Shown piece after piece: positions 6,660 through 7,042 of a stretch of 7,042 nt of DNA. Numbering within the stretch: position 1 is the stretch's first letter; every line of letters starts with the position of its first letter. The DNA lies in the NCBI GenBank assembly GCA_019090365.1, contig JAHRWC010000224.1, positions 1-7,042 of the forward strand, read 5' to 3'. This DNA comes from Flavobacteriaceae bacterium (GTDB lineage: Bacteria; Bacteroidota; Bacteroidia; Flavobacteriales; Flavobacteriaceae). Under the pieces are notes generated by a model. It saw nothing but the letters and a program-made list of their open reading frames with translations, did no database searches and was not told the DNA's origin. A program made the position numbers and the translations under genes.

Positions 6660-7042
6660 CTAATACTTACGTTTCTTTCTTTTTAATAATTTTGCAGCTT
6701 TTTTTCTTTCTTTTTTTAATTGTTGAAACCTCTTTTGATTTTCAAATGCTTTTGCAAATTTTTGTTTCCAAGGTGCTGGTTCTGGATCATAATTTGTTTC
6801 TTTATAACCCATCAAAGATTTAGAATTATCATTAAGACTATATCCTCCAACCATAATTATTTCACCCATTAACTCTTCCGTCATTTGCATTTTTAAATCC
6901 AGCTGGTTGTCGATATTGGAAACTATTATTTCTTCAGTGTTAAAACCAACATAGCTAAATACTAAAGTTTGATTGTTTTTAGTCTGTATTGAATAATTAC
7001 CATCAAAATCTGTTTGGGCGCCAATTCTCGTTCCTTTTATAA
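6660..7042 (-). CDS. CarboxypepD_reg-like domain protein with basic C-terminal tail (N-terminus beyond window)
   Basis: The frame is open through the right edge (no stop up to base 7040), so at least 126 C-terminal residues are present and the start lies outside. The ATG at 6888-6890 is internal, not the start. Reading from the edge: KGTRIGAQTDFDGNYSIQT, then NQTLVFSYVGFNTEEIIVS. This is the beta-sandwich domain (CarboxypepD_reg-like) common in envelope proteins of Bacteroidota, often at the N-terminus of SusC/TonB-dependent receptors. GEIIMVGGYS follows, resembling the xEVVVVGYG segment after that domain in SusC proteins. Then, instead of a plug and barrel, comes a Pro-rich joint (YDPEPAPWKQ) and a coiled, very basic end (KKERKKAAKLLKRKKRKY). 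The protein is probably exported, though the signal peptide is not in view. Function is unknown. It has its own terminator and converges on pssA. Confidence 0.85.
   Translation of the reverse strand, partial: IKGTRIGAQTDFDGNYSIQTKNNQTLVFSYVGFNTEEIIVSNIDNQLDLKMQMTEELMGEIIMVGGYSLNDNSKSLMGYKETNYDPEPAPWKQKFAKAFENQKRFQQLKKERKKAAKLLKRKKRKY

Noticed and set aside
1..7042. tRNA, rRNA, CRISPR, insertion sequence, attachment site or riboswitch
   Set aside because: No direct-repeat array, transposase motif, terminal inverted repeats or RNA-gene signature was seen; no non-coding stretch exceeds about 115 bases.

Overview
The window is low in GC. Protein signatures place it in the Bacteroidota, most likely a marine or aquatic Flavobacteriaceae: a PorV/PorQ-type outer-membrane protein, a DUF4105/Lnb-type protein, a CarboxypepD_reg-like domain protein, no Shine-Dalgarno sequences, and GTG starts at three genes. 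This is inferred from protein families, not from a marker gene.

Left part (1-3485, + strand): the end of a surface-polysaccharide (exopolysaccharide or O-antigen type) cluster. It holds the C-terminal part of a polytopic membrane protein with a DUF6798-like soluble tail, a GT4-type cytoplasmic glycosyltransferase, and an initiating polyprenyl-phosphate sugar phosphotransferase of the WbaP/WcaJ type. All three are tightly packed and probably co-transcribed. The initiating enzyme would load the first sugar phosphate onto undecaprenyl phosphate, and the GT4 enzyme would extend it. The membrane protein's role is unknown. Its 5' end looks disrupted or truncated near bases 40-115.

Middle (3495-5779, - strand): a two-gene cell-envelope operon running toward the polysaccharide genes. 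First comes a PorV/PorQ-family outer-membrane beta-barrel (type IX secretion-associated family). Five bases later comes a DUF4105/Lnb-type protein, with a periplasmic Cys/His domain and a five-helix membrane domain. The Bacteroides member of that family is the lipoprotein N-acyltransferase Lnb. An A/T-only hairpin overlaps the facing stop codons of the convergent operons.

Right part (5780-7042): a divergent intergenic region of about 100 bp leads to pssA (phosphatidylserine synthase, + strand). A convergent gene then enters from the right edge (- strand). It encodes a CarboxypepD_reg-like domain followed by a very basic tail. A clear intrinsic terminator lies between these two genes and is oriented for the - strand gene.

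The shared theme is envelope construction: glycan assembly, lipoprotein and outer-membrane biogenesis, and phospholipid synthesis. I see no mobile element, CRISPR array, RNA gene or defence system. The points most worth checking are the broken 5' end of the first gene, the pairing of the PorV-type and Lnb-type genes, and the basic-tailed stand-alone CarboxypepD_reg-like protein.
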